64,000 nt of DNA from Hyphomonadaceae bacterium. GTDB lineage: Bacteria > Pseudomonadota > Alphaproteobacteria > Rhizobiales > Hyphomicrobiaceae. Location: contig JAIEQJ010000032.1 in the NCBI GenBank assembly GCA_019747815.1, positions 38,809-102,808 of the forward strand, in the 5' to 3' direction. Position numbers and translations under genes: made by a program. Positions 9,632 to 18,504 of the stretch are shown here, in pieces (the stretch's first letter is position 1; each line of letters opens with the position of its first letter). The notes below the pieces were generated by a model. That model saw nothing but the letters and a program-made list of their open reading frames with translations. It made no database searches and was not told where the DNA came from.

Positions 9632-10840
9632 ATGCGCCTAGCCTACGCGACTGTGCTTTCGGCCGCCTTGTGCCTCGGCCCGGGGGCGGCGAATGCCCAG
9701 ATATCCGGAGACGCCGTCAAGATCGGCGTTCTGAACGACCAGTCGGGCCTCTACTCCGACTTCGGCGGGCTCGGATCGGTCGTCGCCGCCAAGATGGCGG
9801 TCAAGGATTTCGGCGGCACGGTGCTGGGCAAGCGCATCGAGATCCTGTCCGCCGACCATCAGAACAAGGTCGATGTCGCCTCCACCGTCGCCCGGCAGTG
9901 GATCGACGTGGAGGGCGTGGATGCCTTCGCCGACCTCACCAACTCCGCCGTCGCGCTCGGCATCCAGAATTTGACGAAGGAGCGCGGCAAGGTCGCGCTG
10001 TTCTCGGGCCCCGCCACCACGCGCCTCACCAACGAGGACTGCTCGCCCACCGGCTTCCACTGGACCTTTGACACCTACTCGCAGGCCATCGGCAGCGCGC
10101 GTGCCATTCTGCAGGAGGGCGGCAAGGAGTGGTTCCTGCTCGTGGCCGACTATGCGTTCGGGCACCAGATGGCGGCCGATCTCAGCCAGGAGGTTGTCGC
10201 CGGCGGCGGCAAGGTGCTCGGGCAGGTCCGCCATCCCACCGGCAGCAACGACTTCTCCTCCTTCCTGTTCCAGGCCCAGAGCTCCAAGGCGTCCATCATC
10301 GGGCTCGCCAACGCCGGCGCCGACACCGTGACCGCGGTCAAGCAGGCAGGCGAATTCGGCATCACCGACGGCAAGCAGAAGCTGGTCGGGCTGGTGATCG
10401 TGATCAGCGACGTGCACGCGATGGGCTTGCAGGCGGCCAAGGGGCTGATTGCGACGACGGCCTACTACTGGAACCGCGACGACGGCAGCCGGGACTTCGC
10501 CAAGCGCTACGAAGCGGAGACCAAGCGCAAGCCGGGCATGGTGCAGGCCGGCGTCTACTCCTCGGTCCTGCACTACCTGCGGGCGGTGCAGGCGGCCGGC
10601 ACCGATGACGGCAAGGCCGTTGCCGACAGGATGCGCGCGATGCCGGTGGACGACTTCTTCGCCAAGGGCGCGAAAATCCGCGCGGACGGCCGGCTGATCC
10701 ACGACATGTATCTGGTCGAGGTCAAGCGCCCCGAGGAGTCGAAGGGCCCGTGGGACTACTACAAGGTGCTGCGCACCATCCCCGGCGAGCAGGCCGCCCT
10801 GCCGCTGGCCCAGAGCAAGTGCAGTCTGGTCAAGAAGTAG
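9632..10840 (+). CDS. ABC transporter substrate-binding protein, LivK/branched-chain type
   Basis: Periplasmic ligand-binding protein of the type I periplasmic-binding fold. 402 residues with signal peptide ending AANAQ (residue 23). The family start VKIGVLNDQSGLYSDFGG is clear, followed by AAKMAVKDFGG and VASTVARQWIDVEGVDAF. The ligand may be an amino acid, amide or aromatic acid; the sequence does not decide. No permease or ATPase gene is adjacent, so it is an orphan that must share a transporter encoded elsewhere. Confidence 0.88.
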   Translation: MRLAYATVLSAALCLGPGAANAQISGDAVKIGVLNDQSGLYSDFGGLGSVVAAKMAVKDFGGTVLGKRIEILSADHQNKVDVASTVARQWIDVEGVDAFADLTNSAVALGIQNLTKERGKVALFSGPATTRLTNEDCSPTGFHWTFDTYSQAIGSARAILQEGGKEWFLLVADYAFGHQMAADLSQEVVAGGGKVLGQVRHPTGSNDFSSFLFQAQSSKASIIGLANAGADTVTAVKQAGEFGITDGKQKLVGLVIVISDVHAMGLQAAKGLIATTAYYWNRDDGSRDFAKRYEAETKRKPGMVQAGVYSSVLHYLRAVQAAGTDDGKAVADRMRAMPVDDFFAKGAKIRADGRLIHDMYLVEVKRPEESKGPWDYYKVLRTIPGEQAALPLAQSKCSLVKK

Positions 10841-10933
10841 AGGCTGCGGGCCTCCGTCGGACCGCCGTTGACACGGTCAACGACGGCACCGCGCCGCCGG
10901 CCTCGAGCCGCAGGGCCGGCAGCTGCAGCGCGC

Positions 10934-11782
10934 CTATGCGCGAGGCGTCTTGGCCACCTGATCGATCGCCATCAGTTCGGCAACCAGCCCCTCGAGCTGC
11001 CTGAGCGGCACCATGTTGGGCCCGTCGGAGGGCGCCTGGTCGGGATCCTGGTGCGTCTCGATGAACACGCCGGCCACGCCCACCGCCACGGCGGCCCGCG
11101 CCAGCACCGGCACGAAGGCCCGGTCGCCGCCCGAGGCCGTGCCCTGGCCGCCCGGCTGCTGCACCGCGTGCGTGGCATCGAAAATGACCGGCGCGCCGAT
11201 CCGCGCCATGATCGGCAATGCGCGCATGTCCACCACCAGGGTGTTGTAGCCGAACGAGGCGCCGCGCTCGGTCACCAGCACATTGGCGTTGCCGCTGCCG
11301 GTGATCTTGGCGACCACGTTCTGCATATCCCATGGCGCCAGGAACTGGCCCTTCTTCACCTTCACCGCCCGGCCCGTCCTGGCCGCCGCGACCAGCAGGT
11401 CCGTCTGCCGGCACAGGAAGGCTGGGATCTGCAGCACGTCCACCACCTGGGCCAAGGGCGCGCACTGTGCCGCCTCGTGCACATCGGTGACGACGGGCAG
11501 GCCGAGGCTGGTCCTGATCTCGGCAAACACCGGCAGCGCGCCATCGAGCCCGATGCCGCGCTTGCCCGTCAGGCTGGTGCGGTTGGCCTTGTCGAACGAC
11601 GTCTTGTAGACGAGGCCGATGCCGAGCCGGCCGCACATCTCCTTCAGCGCGGCTGCCATCTCCAGCGCATGCGCGCGGCTTTCCATCTGGCAGGGGCCGG
11701 CAAACAGCGCGATCGGCCGGTCGTTGGCGAACGTCACTTTGCCGACGACGACGGCGGCGTTGGGTTTCGTTGAATCGCTCAT
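10934..11782 (-). CDS. kdsA: 3-Deoxy-8-phosphooctulonate synthase
   Basis: Condenses phosphoenolpyruvate with arabinose-5-phosphate to KDO-8-phosphate, an early step of lipid A core synthesis in the cytoplasm. 282 residues, normal length. Family blocks seen: LFAGPCQMESR, YKTSFDKANRTS, GLPVVTDVHEAAQ, DVLQIPAFLCRQTDL, VKVKKGQFLAPWDM, and FDATHAVQQPGG. It ends 93 bases beyond the stop of the convergent binding-protein gene. No other KDO genes are adjacent. Confidence 0.96.
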   Translation of the reverse strand: MSDSTKPNAAVVVGKVTFANDRPIALFAGPCQMESRAHALEMAAALKEMCGRLGIGLVYKTSFDKANRTSLTGKRGIGLDGALPVFAEIRTSLGLPVVTDVHEAAQCAPLAQVVDVLQIPAFLCRQTDLLVAAARTGRAVKVKKGQFLAPWDMQNVVAKITGSGNANVLVTERGASFGYNTLVVDMRALPIMARIGAPVIFDATHAVQQPGGQGTASGGDRAFVPVLARAAVAVGVAGVFIETHQDPDQAPSDGPNMVPLRQLEGLVAELMAIDQVAKTPRA

Positions 11783-11867
11783 GGCGCGCGTTATAGCACA
11801 CGGCGCGGCAAGGGCGGGGCGCTCGAATTCGCGCCAAGGCGCCGACCGCCCTATACCGCGGGCGGCG

Positions 11868-12359
11868 CTAGAAATACGCGATCAGCCGCCCGCAGGCGGC
11901 CACCAAGATCCAGGTAAGAAGCGAGATCACCGCCGCCAGCCGTGCCCGCGCCGGCAGCACCGCTTTGGCCGGCAGCTCGGCGATCCTGGCAACGGCCGGG
12001 CCCGCGATCAGCAGCGCATTGAGGATGCCGAGGCCGATCAGCGCCGCCTTGATCTGGAACACGCGGTTCATGGCCACGTGGCTGGCCTCCGCGGTGAACA
12101 GCATGAAGCCCGTCAGCGCCATCAGGGCCAGGCCCAGCATGGCCCCCCGCCGCGCCGGCCGCACCACCGCCGCGGGGGGCACGGCGGCAAACGCCCCGAG
12201 CAGCCTGAGATCCATGATCGCCACCGACGCCACGAACAGCGTGAGCGCCACGATGTGGCCGACGTTGGCAATCGGATACGCCCAGGGGGACTGCCGGATC
12301 AGAGCTCCCAGCCCGGACTGCTCCAGCGCAATCAGCACCTGCGGCGCGTCGCTCAGCAT
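11868..12359 (-). CDS. Small integral membrane protein, DUF6644-like
   Basis: 163 residues with about four hydrophobic helices (residues roughly 28-52, 70-88, 100-122, 138-158). It resembles the DUF6644 membrane family, whose function is unknown; assignment is from memory of the pattern. The ATG directly follows the TAG of the preceding gene with no base between, so the two are co-translated. The partner is a secreted DUF6152-like protein, a pairing I believe recurs in this order. Confidence 0.7.
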   Translation of the reverse strand: MLSDAPQVLIALEQSGLGALIRQSPWAYPIANVGHIVALTLFVASVAIMDLRLLGAFAAVPPAAVVRPARRGAMLGLALMALTGFMLFTAEASHVAMNRVFQIKAALIGLGILNALLIAGPAVARIAELPAKAVLPARARLAAVISLLTWILVAACGRLIAYF

Positions 12360-12710
12360 CTAGCGCATCTCGACGGTCTTGCCCTCGACGGTGATGCGCT
12401 CCGCCCGCATCTCATCCGGATCGACCTTGGAGGCATAGCCCTCGGCCTTGACGATCTTGCCGACGCCCACGAGTTCCGCCGGCGCACCGCGGCTTTGCAT
12501 GCGCGTCGTGGGGGCCAGCGTGACCGTCCACACCTTGTCCGGCGCCTTCACCGTGATGAGGGCATGCGGATTGGTGTAGCTCGAGGTCGCAATCGGCCCT
12601 TCAACGATGATCGTCTTGGAGGCGTCGTAGCTGCCCCAGCCGTGATGGGCCAGCACCGCCGCCGGCGCTGCGAGGAGCAGAAGCGCGATAGCAGGAACCC
12701 GCTGCATCAT
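12360..12710 (-). CDS. Secreted DUF6152-like protein
   Basis: 116 residues with a clean signal peptide ending AVLAHH. The mature protein begins HHGWGSYD, the hallmark of this small periplasmic family of unknown function. The rest is predicted all-beta, with TNPHALITV and VWTVTLAPTTRMQSRG. It is first in a two-gene unit with the DUF6644-like membrane protein. The His-rich N-terminus could bind a metal, which is inference. Confidence 0.75.
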   Translation of the reverse strand: MMQRVPAIALLLLAAPAAVLAHHGWGSYDASKTIIVEGPIATSSYTNPHALITVKAPDKVWTVTLAPTTRMQSRGAPAELVGVGKIVKAEGYASKVDPDEMRAERITVEGKTVEMR

Positions 12711-12742
12711 TGATCTCCCGAGTTTGCTTTACCACCCCCACT

Positions 12743-12785
12743 TGTCATCCCGGCATTCGCGGAACGCGAACATCCGGGACCCAGA
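12743..12785. repeat. Partial copy of dispersed repeat family B
   Basis: It starts TGTCATCCCGG and contains CATCCGGGACCCAG, matching the left half of the fuller copies at 18375-18490 and 40286-40400. The right terminal repeat is missing. It lies in the gap between two minus-strand genes. Confidence 0.7.
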
Positions 12786-12820
12786 TGCCACAACGACATC
12801 GCCGGCCCCTTCGGTTCCCG

Positions 12821-13264
12821 TCATGCGCGCCGCGGCCCGGTCCGCGCAGGCTTGGCGCCCCTGCCCGCCGTCACCTCGTAGCGCGGCAGGTGATCGCTGA
12901 CCTCGAACCATGGCAGCTGCTCCCCCACATAGGCATGCCCGGTCGGCGGCCATTGCCCGGGGTCGGCTAGCGTGCCGTGGAAGAGGTGCACCTCGCCCGG
13001 CCACCTCTCCCCCGTGAAGGCCATGGGCGAGCCGCAGGTGGCGCAGAAATAGCGCTTCACGCCCGGCGAGGACTCGTAGGCCGCCGGCTCACCCTGCAGA
13101 TAGCGGAACTGCTGCAGCCTGACGCCGACATAGGTGGCGACGACCGACGACACGGCGCGCCTGCAGTTCGTGCAGTGGCAATGCATCACCCATTTGGGCT
13201 CCCCCTCGAACGCGTAGGCGATGGCGCCGCACTGGCAGTGACCTTTGGTGATGGACATGGACAT
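12821..13264 (-). CDS. GFA/CENP-V family zinc protein
   Basis: 147 residues of the GFA fold, named after glutathione-dependent formaldehyde-activating enzyme; most members have no proven reaction. The zinc-binding cysteines are all present: CQCG at 10-13, CHCTNC at about 29-34, and CATCG at about 73-77. Tandem ATG codons at 13264 and 13258 are both possible starts. The last 15 residues are basic and do not look conserved; they lie next to a dispersed repeat. Confidence 0.86.
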   Translation of the reverse strand: MSMSITKGHCQCGAIAYAFEGEPKWVMHCHCTNCRRAVSSVVATYVGVRLQQFRYLQGEPAAYESSPGVKRYFCATCGSPMAFTGERWPGEVHLFHGTLADPGQWPPTGHAYVGEQLPWFEVSDHLPRYEVTAGRGAKPARTGPRRA

Positions 13265-13464
13265 GCACCGTCTCCCTCAGATCGCGGATGACCCCACCCT
13301 ATCGCATGCCGGGTCCCGGCCGCCAGCCGCTCCCGTGGTGAACCCAACGGCCCGCACGCCGGTTCCGATGGTCGCGCCGGCAGCCGGCGCATCCGTTCGA
13401 GGACTTACGAGCTGCCTTGCGTCCTGCTATGGTCGGTGCGGGTTCCGGCAGCAAGATCGGCGCG

Positions 13465-14301
13465 ATGGCGGAAGGCGCACTGCTCAAGGTCCTTTGCGCA
13501 GCCGGCATGCTCATCGCCGGCACCGCCGCCGCTTTCGCACAGGAAGGCCGCAGCGTGAGCAAGCTCTCTCCCGACATCGTCACCAGCCTCGCCCCCGCCG
13601 GCAAGCTGCGGGCCGCCATCAATTTCGGCAACGGCGTCCTGGCCCAGAGGGACCCGCAGACCGGCGCACCGCGCGGCGTCAGCGCGGACCTCGCCGGCGC
13701 GCTGGCCCAGCGCCTTGACGTGCCGGTCGAGTTCGTCGCCTTCGAAGCGGCCGGCAAGGTGTTCGATGCCCTGAAGACGGGAGCCTGGGACATCGCCTTT
13801 CTGGCGATCGAGCCGGTGCGCGCCGCCGAGATCGATTTCACGCCGCCCTACGTCCTCATTGAAGGCACCTACATGGTGCCCAGGGAGTCGCCGCTCAAGA
13901 CGATCCAGGATGTGGACCGCGCCGGCGTGCGCATCGCCGTCGGCCAGGGATCGGCCTACGACCTCTACCTGACGCGCACCCTCAAGAACGCAACGCTCGT
14001 GCGCGCAACAGCCGGCGGCGGCCGTGCCATGATCGATCTCTTCCTTGCCGACAAGCTCGAGGTTGCGGCCGGGGTGCGGCAGCCGCTGGTCGCGTACGCC
14101 AAGACCGACCGCAGCGTGCGCGTCATGGAGGGACGCTTCATGGTGATCCAACAGGCCATGGGCACGCCCAAGGGTCGCGACGCGGGCGCGCGCTACCTGC
14201 GCCTGTTCATCGAGGAGATGAAGGCGTCGGGCTTCGTTGCCGATGCGCTCGCGCGCAGCAACCAGCCCGACGCGGCGGTGGCTCCGCCAGCGGGAAACTG
14301 A
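13465..14301 (+). CDS. Amino-acid-type ABC transporter binding protein (SBP family 3)
   Basis: Periplasmic type II binding protein. From the ATG at 13465 there are 278 residues with signal peptide ending AAAFAQ. Family blocks: GKLRAAINFGN, GVSADLAGALAQRLDVPVEF, WDIAFLAIEPVRAAEIDFTPPY, and VRIAVGQGSAYDLYL. The frame is open further upstream (TTG 13417, ATG 13429), but those starts would put extra residues before the signal peptide. No transporter partner is adjacent. The ligand is unknown. Confidence 0.85.
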   Translation: MAEGALLKVLCAAGMLIAGTAAAFAQEGRSVSKLSPDIVTSLAPAGKLRAAINFGNGVLAQRDPQTGAPRGVSADLAGALAQRLDVPVEFVAFEAAGKVFDALKTGAWDIAFLAIEPVRAAEIDFTPPYVLIEGTYMVPRESPLKTIQDVDRAGVRIAVGQGSAYDLYLTRTLKNATLVRATAGGGRAMIDLFLADKLEVAAGVRQPLVAYAKTDRSVRVMEGRFMVIQQAMGTPKGRDAGARYLRLFIEEMKASGFVADALARSNQPDAAVAPPAGN

Positions 14302-14377
14302 CCGCGCGTCGCGGTGCCGGAATAACGGGCGCACGGTTGCGCGGGAACGGAACGGCCCACACCGGGGGATGTGCTGC

Positions 14378-15056
14378 ATGACCTCGCAGATGCTCGTCCG
14401 CACCGCCCTCTGGCTCACCGGCATGGTGCTGCTGCTGTTCGTGCCTGCCGGCACGCTCGCCTGGCCCGGCGCATGGGTATTCATCGCCATGAGCACGGCG
14501 AGCGGCATCGGCATGGGGCTGTGGCCCCGCCCGCCATGATCCCGAGCTGCTGACCCAGCGCATGGGGCCCATGTTTCAACGCGGCCAACGCACGGCCGAC
14601 AAGGTGCTCGTTGCCGTGCTGCTGATAGCTGTCTGCGGCTGGTTCCTTCTCATGGGGCTGGATGCAGGCGCCAGCACGAGGGCTGCAATGCCTCTGCCGC
14701 TGCGCCTCGTCGGCGTCGCAGCCATGCTGATGTGTCTGTATGTCGTGTTCCTGACCATGCGCACGAACACGTTCGCGGCGCCCGTCGTACGCGTGCAGAC
14801 CGAGCGCCAGCAGAGGGTGATCGACAGCGGCCCCTATGCGGTCGTCCGGCATCCCATGTACGTCGGCGCGATCCTCTATTTCCTCGACGTGCCGTTGCTG
14901 CTCGGCGCGTGGCTCGGCCTTGCGGTCGCGCCCCTCGTGATTGCGCTGATCGCCGTGCGCATCGTGCTCGAGGAGGCGACGCTGCGCGCCGGACTGCCCG
15001 GCTATGCCGACTACACCCAGCGCGTGCGCTGGCGCCTGCTGCCCGGCGTGTGGTGA
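14378..15056 (+). pseudogene. Isoprenylcysteine-methyltransferase-like membrane protein, frameshifted
   Basis: Two pieces of one gene lie in different frames. The first (14378 to about 14526) starts MTSQMLVRT and has two membrane segments; it stops at TGA 14537. The second continues ARHDPELL and runs to 15056 with the typical SGPYAVVRHPMYVGAIL motif and PGYADYTQRVRWRLLPGVW end. One extra C in the CCCC run near 14524-14527 accounts for the break: removing one base joins the pieces exactly where the family has its HDPELL motif. It is either a recent pseudogene or a base-calling error. Relatives methylate isoprenylcysteine or similar substrates in membranes. Confidence 0.8.
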
Positions 15057-15089
15057 GAGCGATCTCTCGGTCTTTGAGGGCTGCCGCCG

Positions 15090-15515
15090 CTAACCCCGTT
15101 CTTCGCCTTGCGCAGGTTGCCCATGCGATTGGATCGACTCTCGCAACGAAGTCCGCCGCCATTGCGCCCTCTGATATCCTGGCACGGGATCGATCTCAGG
15201 GATGCTCACCAGCAAGCCCGCCACTCCGGCAAGCACGAGCGTAAGCGTAAAATCTCCGATCAGGGTGTACACCTTGGGATCAACGACCGCCATGCAGACA
15301 AGCAGGCTGCTAGCAATTGTGGTCGCGGCCACGACGGTAATGACCTTTTCCGACAGGCGATCCAAGTGAAAGCGCGGCGTTTTGCTCGTGCAGATGTCCC
15401 ATATGATGTTGATCGAAAGACAGAGCGCAATAATGAAGAAATAGAATTTCCCCAACTCGGCCTTGTCGTGCGGAACGAGGAACGCGAGTGTCGAGGCCAG
15501 ATGCGACCAACTCAT
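15090..15515 (-). CDS. Membrane protein of unknown function, second gene of a coupled pair
   Basis: About 141 residues with three hydrophobic helices: around FYFFIIALCLSINIIW, VITVVAATTIASSLLVCMAV and TLTLVLAGVAGLLVS. I recognise no family. The ATG at 15515 overlaps the TGA of the upstream gene as ATGA, so the two are translationally coupled. Base composition is clearly lower in GC than the surrounding genes. It may be a recently acquired small membrane pair. Confidence 0.6.
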   Translation of the reverse strand: MSWSHLASTLAFLVPHDKAELGKFYFFIIALCLSINIIWDICTSKTPRFHLDRLSEKVITVVAATTIASSLLVCMAVVDPKVYTLIGDFTLTLVLAGVAGLLVSIPEIDPVPGYQRAQWRRTSLRESIQSHGQPAQGEERG

Positions 15516-15790
15516 CTTCGGGCGCTCACAACGAGCATAAGAACGTTGAGGACTACGGCTATGAGGCCTGCTGCCCATGCAACGGGCTCGATGTACTGCT
15601 CGACCAAGGCTCGCTTGTTCGAATGCAGAAGGTCGATCAGAATCGCGGCAGCCCCACTGCCGGCAATTGCCGCCCCCGCTCCCAGAATGAATGCAGCAAA
15701 GACGCTGTGAAGCATGCTGAGGCGAGAGATCGCTGCATAGTTCACCGCTTGCCTTCCAATGTCACTGGAGCTCCTTGACTGATCATTCAT
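15512..15790 (-). CDS. Small membrane protein of unknown function, first gene of a coupled pair
   Basis: 92 residues starting MNDQSRSSSD, with two membrane segments (about 24-50, rich in Ala and Gly, and 68-88). GAAAGG lies upstream of the ATG. No family is recognised. It overlaps the next gene by ATGA, and both have lower GC than their neighbours. The two short proteins could form one membrane complex. Confidence 0.6.
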   Translation of the reverse strand: MNDQSRSSSDIGRQAVNYAAISRLSMLHSVFAAFILGAGAAIAGSGAAAILIDLLHSNKRALVEQYIEPVAWAAGLIAVVLNVLMLVVSARR

Positions 15791-15995
15791 AGGTGTTGCC
15801 TTTCGCGCTCATCGCACTGACTGGGCAATCCTTCGGTATGCGGACACCATAGTCTCGAGATCAATGGGGAACAACTCCCGGGCCGCCTGCAGTCCATCCA
15901 CTGCTGCAGCACGCCTATGCGGCTCAACGCACCTCGCAAGCCCATGGCGACGTGTCGTTTGGCAACATGTTCCCGAATCGGCACACCACGAGGTC

Positions 15996-16796
15996 TCAAT
16001 AGTAGATCGCCCCCGGCGTCCCCCCGCCCGCGGGGATCGAATCGCCGTTGATCGCCATGGCCTTGGGCGAGGCCAGGAACGCCACCACGTGGCCGATCTG
16101 CTCGGCCGTGATCAGCTTCCGCACCAGATTGCCGCCGTCCATGCGCGCCGCGATCTCTGCCTCGCTCACGCCCCCCGCCTTTGCCCGCGCCGCGATCACG
16201 CCCGGGGTCGCCTCCGTGCGGGTGAGCCCGGGATGCACGCACACCGCCTGAATGCCGTGCGGCGCCAGCTCGTCGGCCAGGTTCTTGGTCAGCGCCGCCA
16301 CGCCGACATTGCGGATGCTGCCGATGGTCGTGCCGGTGTGGCGCGCACCTAGGCCGCTCACATTGATGATGCGCCCCGACCTCTGCCTGATCATGTGCGG
16401 CGCCACCTCGCGCGCGGTGCGCAGATAGCCCACCACCTTCGTATTGACATGGTCCCAGACCTCCTCGGTGGTGATCTCGCTCAAGGTGGGCGGCCGCGAC
16501 TGGCCGCTCGGCTTGGCGGCGCAGTTGACCAGAACGTCGATCCGGCCGAACGCTGCCACCACGTCGGCCACCATCTCTTTCACCGCCGCATCGTTGGTGG
16601 TATCGCACACGAAGCCCCGAGCCCTGCCGCCGCCCGCCTTGGCGATCTCCGCCGCCGCGGCGTCCAGCGAGGCGGAGTTGCGCGCAACCAGCGCCACGTC
16701 GGCGCCTTCCTGCGCCAGCACCCGCCCGATCGCCTTGCCGATGCCGCGATTGCCGCCCGTGACAATGGCGACCTTGCCTTCGAGCTCCAGATCCAT
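15996..16796 (-). CDS. Short-chain dehydrogenase/reductase-like protein lacking the usual catalytic pair
   Basis: 266 residues with a complete SDR Rossmann fold: TGGNRGIG cofactor loop near residues 13-20, a DTTN segment where the adenine-contacting Asp sits, and VNCAAK in place of NNAG. Where the family has Y-x-x-x-K before ALT, this protein reads GSIRNVGVAALTKNLA, so both Tyr and Lys are absent. It may bind NAD(P) without acting as a normal oxidoreductase, or belong to a subfamily using other residues. It stands alone on the minus strand. Confidence 0.8.
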   Translation of the reverse strand: MDLELEGKVAIVTGGNRGIGKAIGRVLAQEGADVALVARNSASLDAAAAEIAKAGGGRARGFVCDTTNDAAVKEMVADVVAAFGRIDVLVNCAAKPSGQSRPPTLSEITTEEVWDHVNTKVVGYLRTAREVAPHMIRQRSGRIINVSGLGARHTGTTIGSIRNVGVAALTKNLADELAPHGIQAVCVHPGLTRTEATPGVIAARAKAGGVSEAEIAARMDGGNLVRKLITAEQIGHVVAFLASPKAMAINGDSIPAGGGTPGAIYY

Positions 16797-17008
16797 GACG
16801 CTTCCCCTTGCTGCAATGCCCTGTTCGCCATCGATACTCGGGAGGGTAACACCTCCGTGTCAACCCGTGACGGATGGGGGCTTGCAGCGCCCTGCATGCG
16901 CCACTCCGCCACCGTGTCGCAGCATTGCCTCGCCGCGGGGACATCCCGCATAATGCGCACCGCCGCGGCAGAGCTTCATCTGCAGCCGAATTTCCGGGGA
17001 GACGCACA

Positions 17009-18358
17009 ATGGTCAAGAAAGAGCGCCTGATCGACGAGCTGTATGCCGAGGATGCCGAGCGCGCCGACGCCACCGTGTTCGACCGGCGCACGGACGTGTC
17101 GCGCCGGGGCTTTCTCGGCGGTGCAGGCTTGGCCGCCATGAGCGCCTCGGTCGGCGGCAGCATCGTGCATCACGCGCATATGCCGGGTGGTCTCATTCCC
17201 GCCGCGTTCGCCCAGGACGCCAAGAAGGACGCCCCGGCCGCTGCGCCTGCCGGCCCTCAGAAGCTCAACTTCCCCGGTAAGGATTCAGGTCTGGTCGTGC
17301 TCGGCGACAAGCCGCTGGTTGCAGAAACCCCCGAGCACCTGCTCGACGACGACACGACGCCTCTTTCCAAATTCTTTATTCGCAACAACGGCCTGACCCC
17401 GGACCCGGCCAAGGATTCCGACGGCTGGAAGCTCACCATCGACGGCGAGGTCAACAAGCCGCTTGAGATCACGCTCGGCGAATTGAAGAAGCGGGCGCCG
17501 GCCCGCACCTACCGCATGGTGCTGGAGTGCGGTGGCAACGGTCGTGCATTCTTCACCCCCCAGGCCCGCGGCAACCAGTGGACCAACGGCGGCGCCGGCT
17601 GCGCCGAGTGGACCGGCATACCCCTGGCCAGCGTGCTGCGTGCGGCCGGCGTGAAGCAATCCGCCGTCTATACCGCCAACTACGGCGCCGACGTCCATCT
17701 CTCGGGTGACCCCAAGCGCGAGACGCTCTCGCGCGGCGTGCCCCTGGCCAAGGCCATGAATGAGCACAGCCTGCTGGTGTGGGGCATGAACGGCCAGCCG
17801 CTGGAGAACATCCACGGCGGTCCGCTGCGCCTCGTCATCCCGGGCTGGCCGGGCTCCGTCTCGCACAAGTGGCTCTCCAAGATCACCCTGCGCGACAAGG
17901 TGCACGACGGACAGGGCATGATGGGCACCTCCTATCGGGTGGCGATCAAGCCGATGATGCCCGGCGGCAAGTCAGACGACGGCAACTTCAAGATCCTGGA
18001 ATCGATGCCGGTGCGCGGCATCATCACCAGCCCGACCAACGGCACCCGGCTGGCGGCCGGCACGCGCGAGGTGCGGCTGCGCGGCGCCGCCTGGGCGGGC
18101 GACCTCGAGGTCCGCCGTGTCGACCTGTCGCTCGACTTCGGCGCCACCTGGCGGCAGGCGGCCCTGTCGCCCCCGAAGAACCGCTACGACTGGCGGCGCT
18201 GGACCGCAACGGTGCGGCTGCCGAGCGACGGCTACTACGAGGTCTGGGTGCGCGCCACCGACTCGGCTGAAAAATCACAGCCGCACGTGGCCGGCAACTG
18301 GAACCCGCAGGGCTACGGCGCCAACCCGATGCACCGCATCGCCGTGCTGGTGGGTTGA
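17009..18358 (+). CDS. sorA: Sulfite dehydrogenase, molybdenum subunit (SorA type)
   Basis: Oxidises sulfite to sulfate in the periplasm and passes electrons to cytochrome c. 449 residues from ATG 17009, with CGGGGA upstream. A Tat signal SRRGFLGGAGL lies near residues 31-41 and cleaves after AFAQ. The molybdopterin domain includes MVLECGGNGR with the Mo-ligand C174, then GAGCAEWTG and HGGPLRLVIPGWPG. The C-terminal Mo-co dimerisation domain follows, ending GYGANPMHRI. The cytochrome gene directly behind supports SorA over other sulfite-oxidase relatives. Confidence 0.93.
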   Translation: MVKKERLIDELYAEDAERADATVFDRRTDVSRRGFLGGAGLAAMSASVGGSIVHHAHMPGGLIPAAFAQDAKKDAPAAAPAGPQKLNFPGKDSGLVVLGDKPLVAETPEHLLDDDTTPLSKFFIRNNGLTPDPAKDSDGWKLTIDGEVNKPLEITLGELKKRAPARTYRMVLECGGNGRAFFTPQARGNQWTNGGAGCAEWTGIPLASVLRAAGVKQSAVYTANYGADVHLSGDPKRETLSRGVPLAKAMNEHSLLVWGMNGQPLENIHGGPLRLVIPGWPGSVSHKWLSKITLRDKVHDGQGMMGTSYRVAIKPMMPGGKSDDGNFKILESMPVRGIITSPTNGTRLAAGTREVRLRGAAWAGDLEVRRVDLSLDFGATWRQAALSPPKNRYDWRRWTATVRLPSDGYYEVWVRATDSAEKSQPHVAGNWNPQGYGANPMHRIAVLVG

Positions 18359-18374
18359 GCGGCATGACGATCCC

Positions 18375-18490
18375 TGTCATCCCGGCCTTGGGCGTTAACC
18401 CGAGAGCCGGGACCCAGAGCCCCGATTCGTGTGTGCCCCGCTTCTCCTGGGTCCCGGATATTTCGCTGGCCGCGAAATTCCGGGATGACA
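18375..18490. repeat. Dispersed repeat family B, complete copy
   Basis: 116 bp with perfect 11-bp terminal inverted repeats, TGTCATCCCGG at the left and CCGGGATGACA at the right. Inside are GGGACCCAGAG and CTGGGTCCCGGA, which form a second stem. It sits between sorA and its cytochrome gene, and the cytochrome reading frame is open all the way through it. Confidence 0.85.
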
Positions 18491-18504
18491 CCGGGGCGGC
18501 CCGT

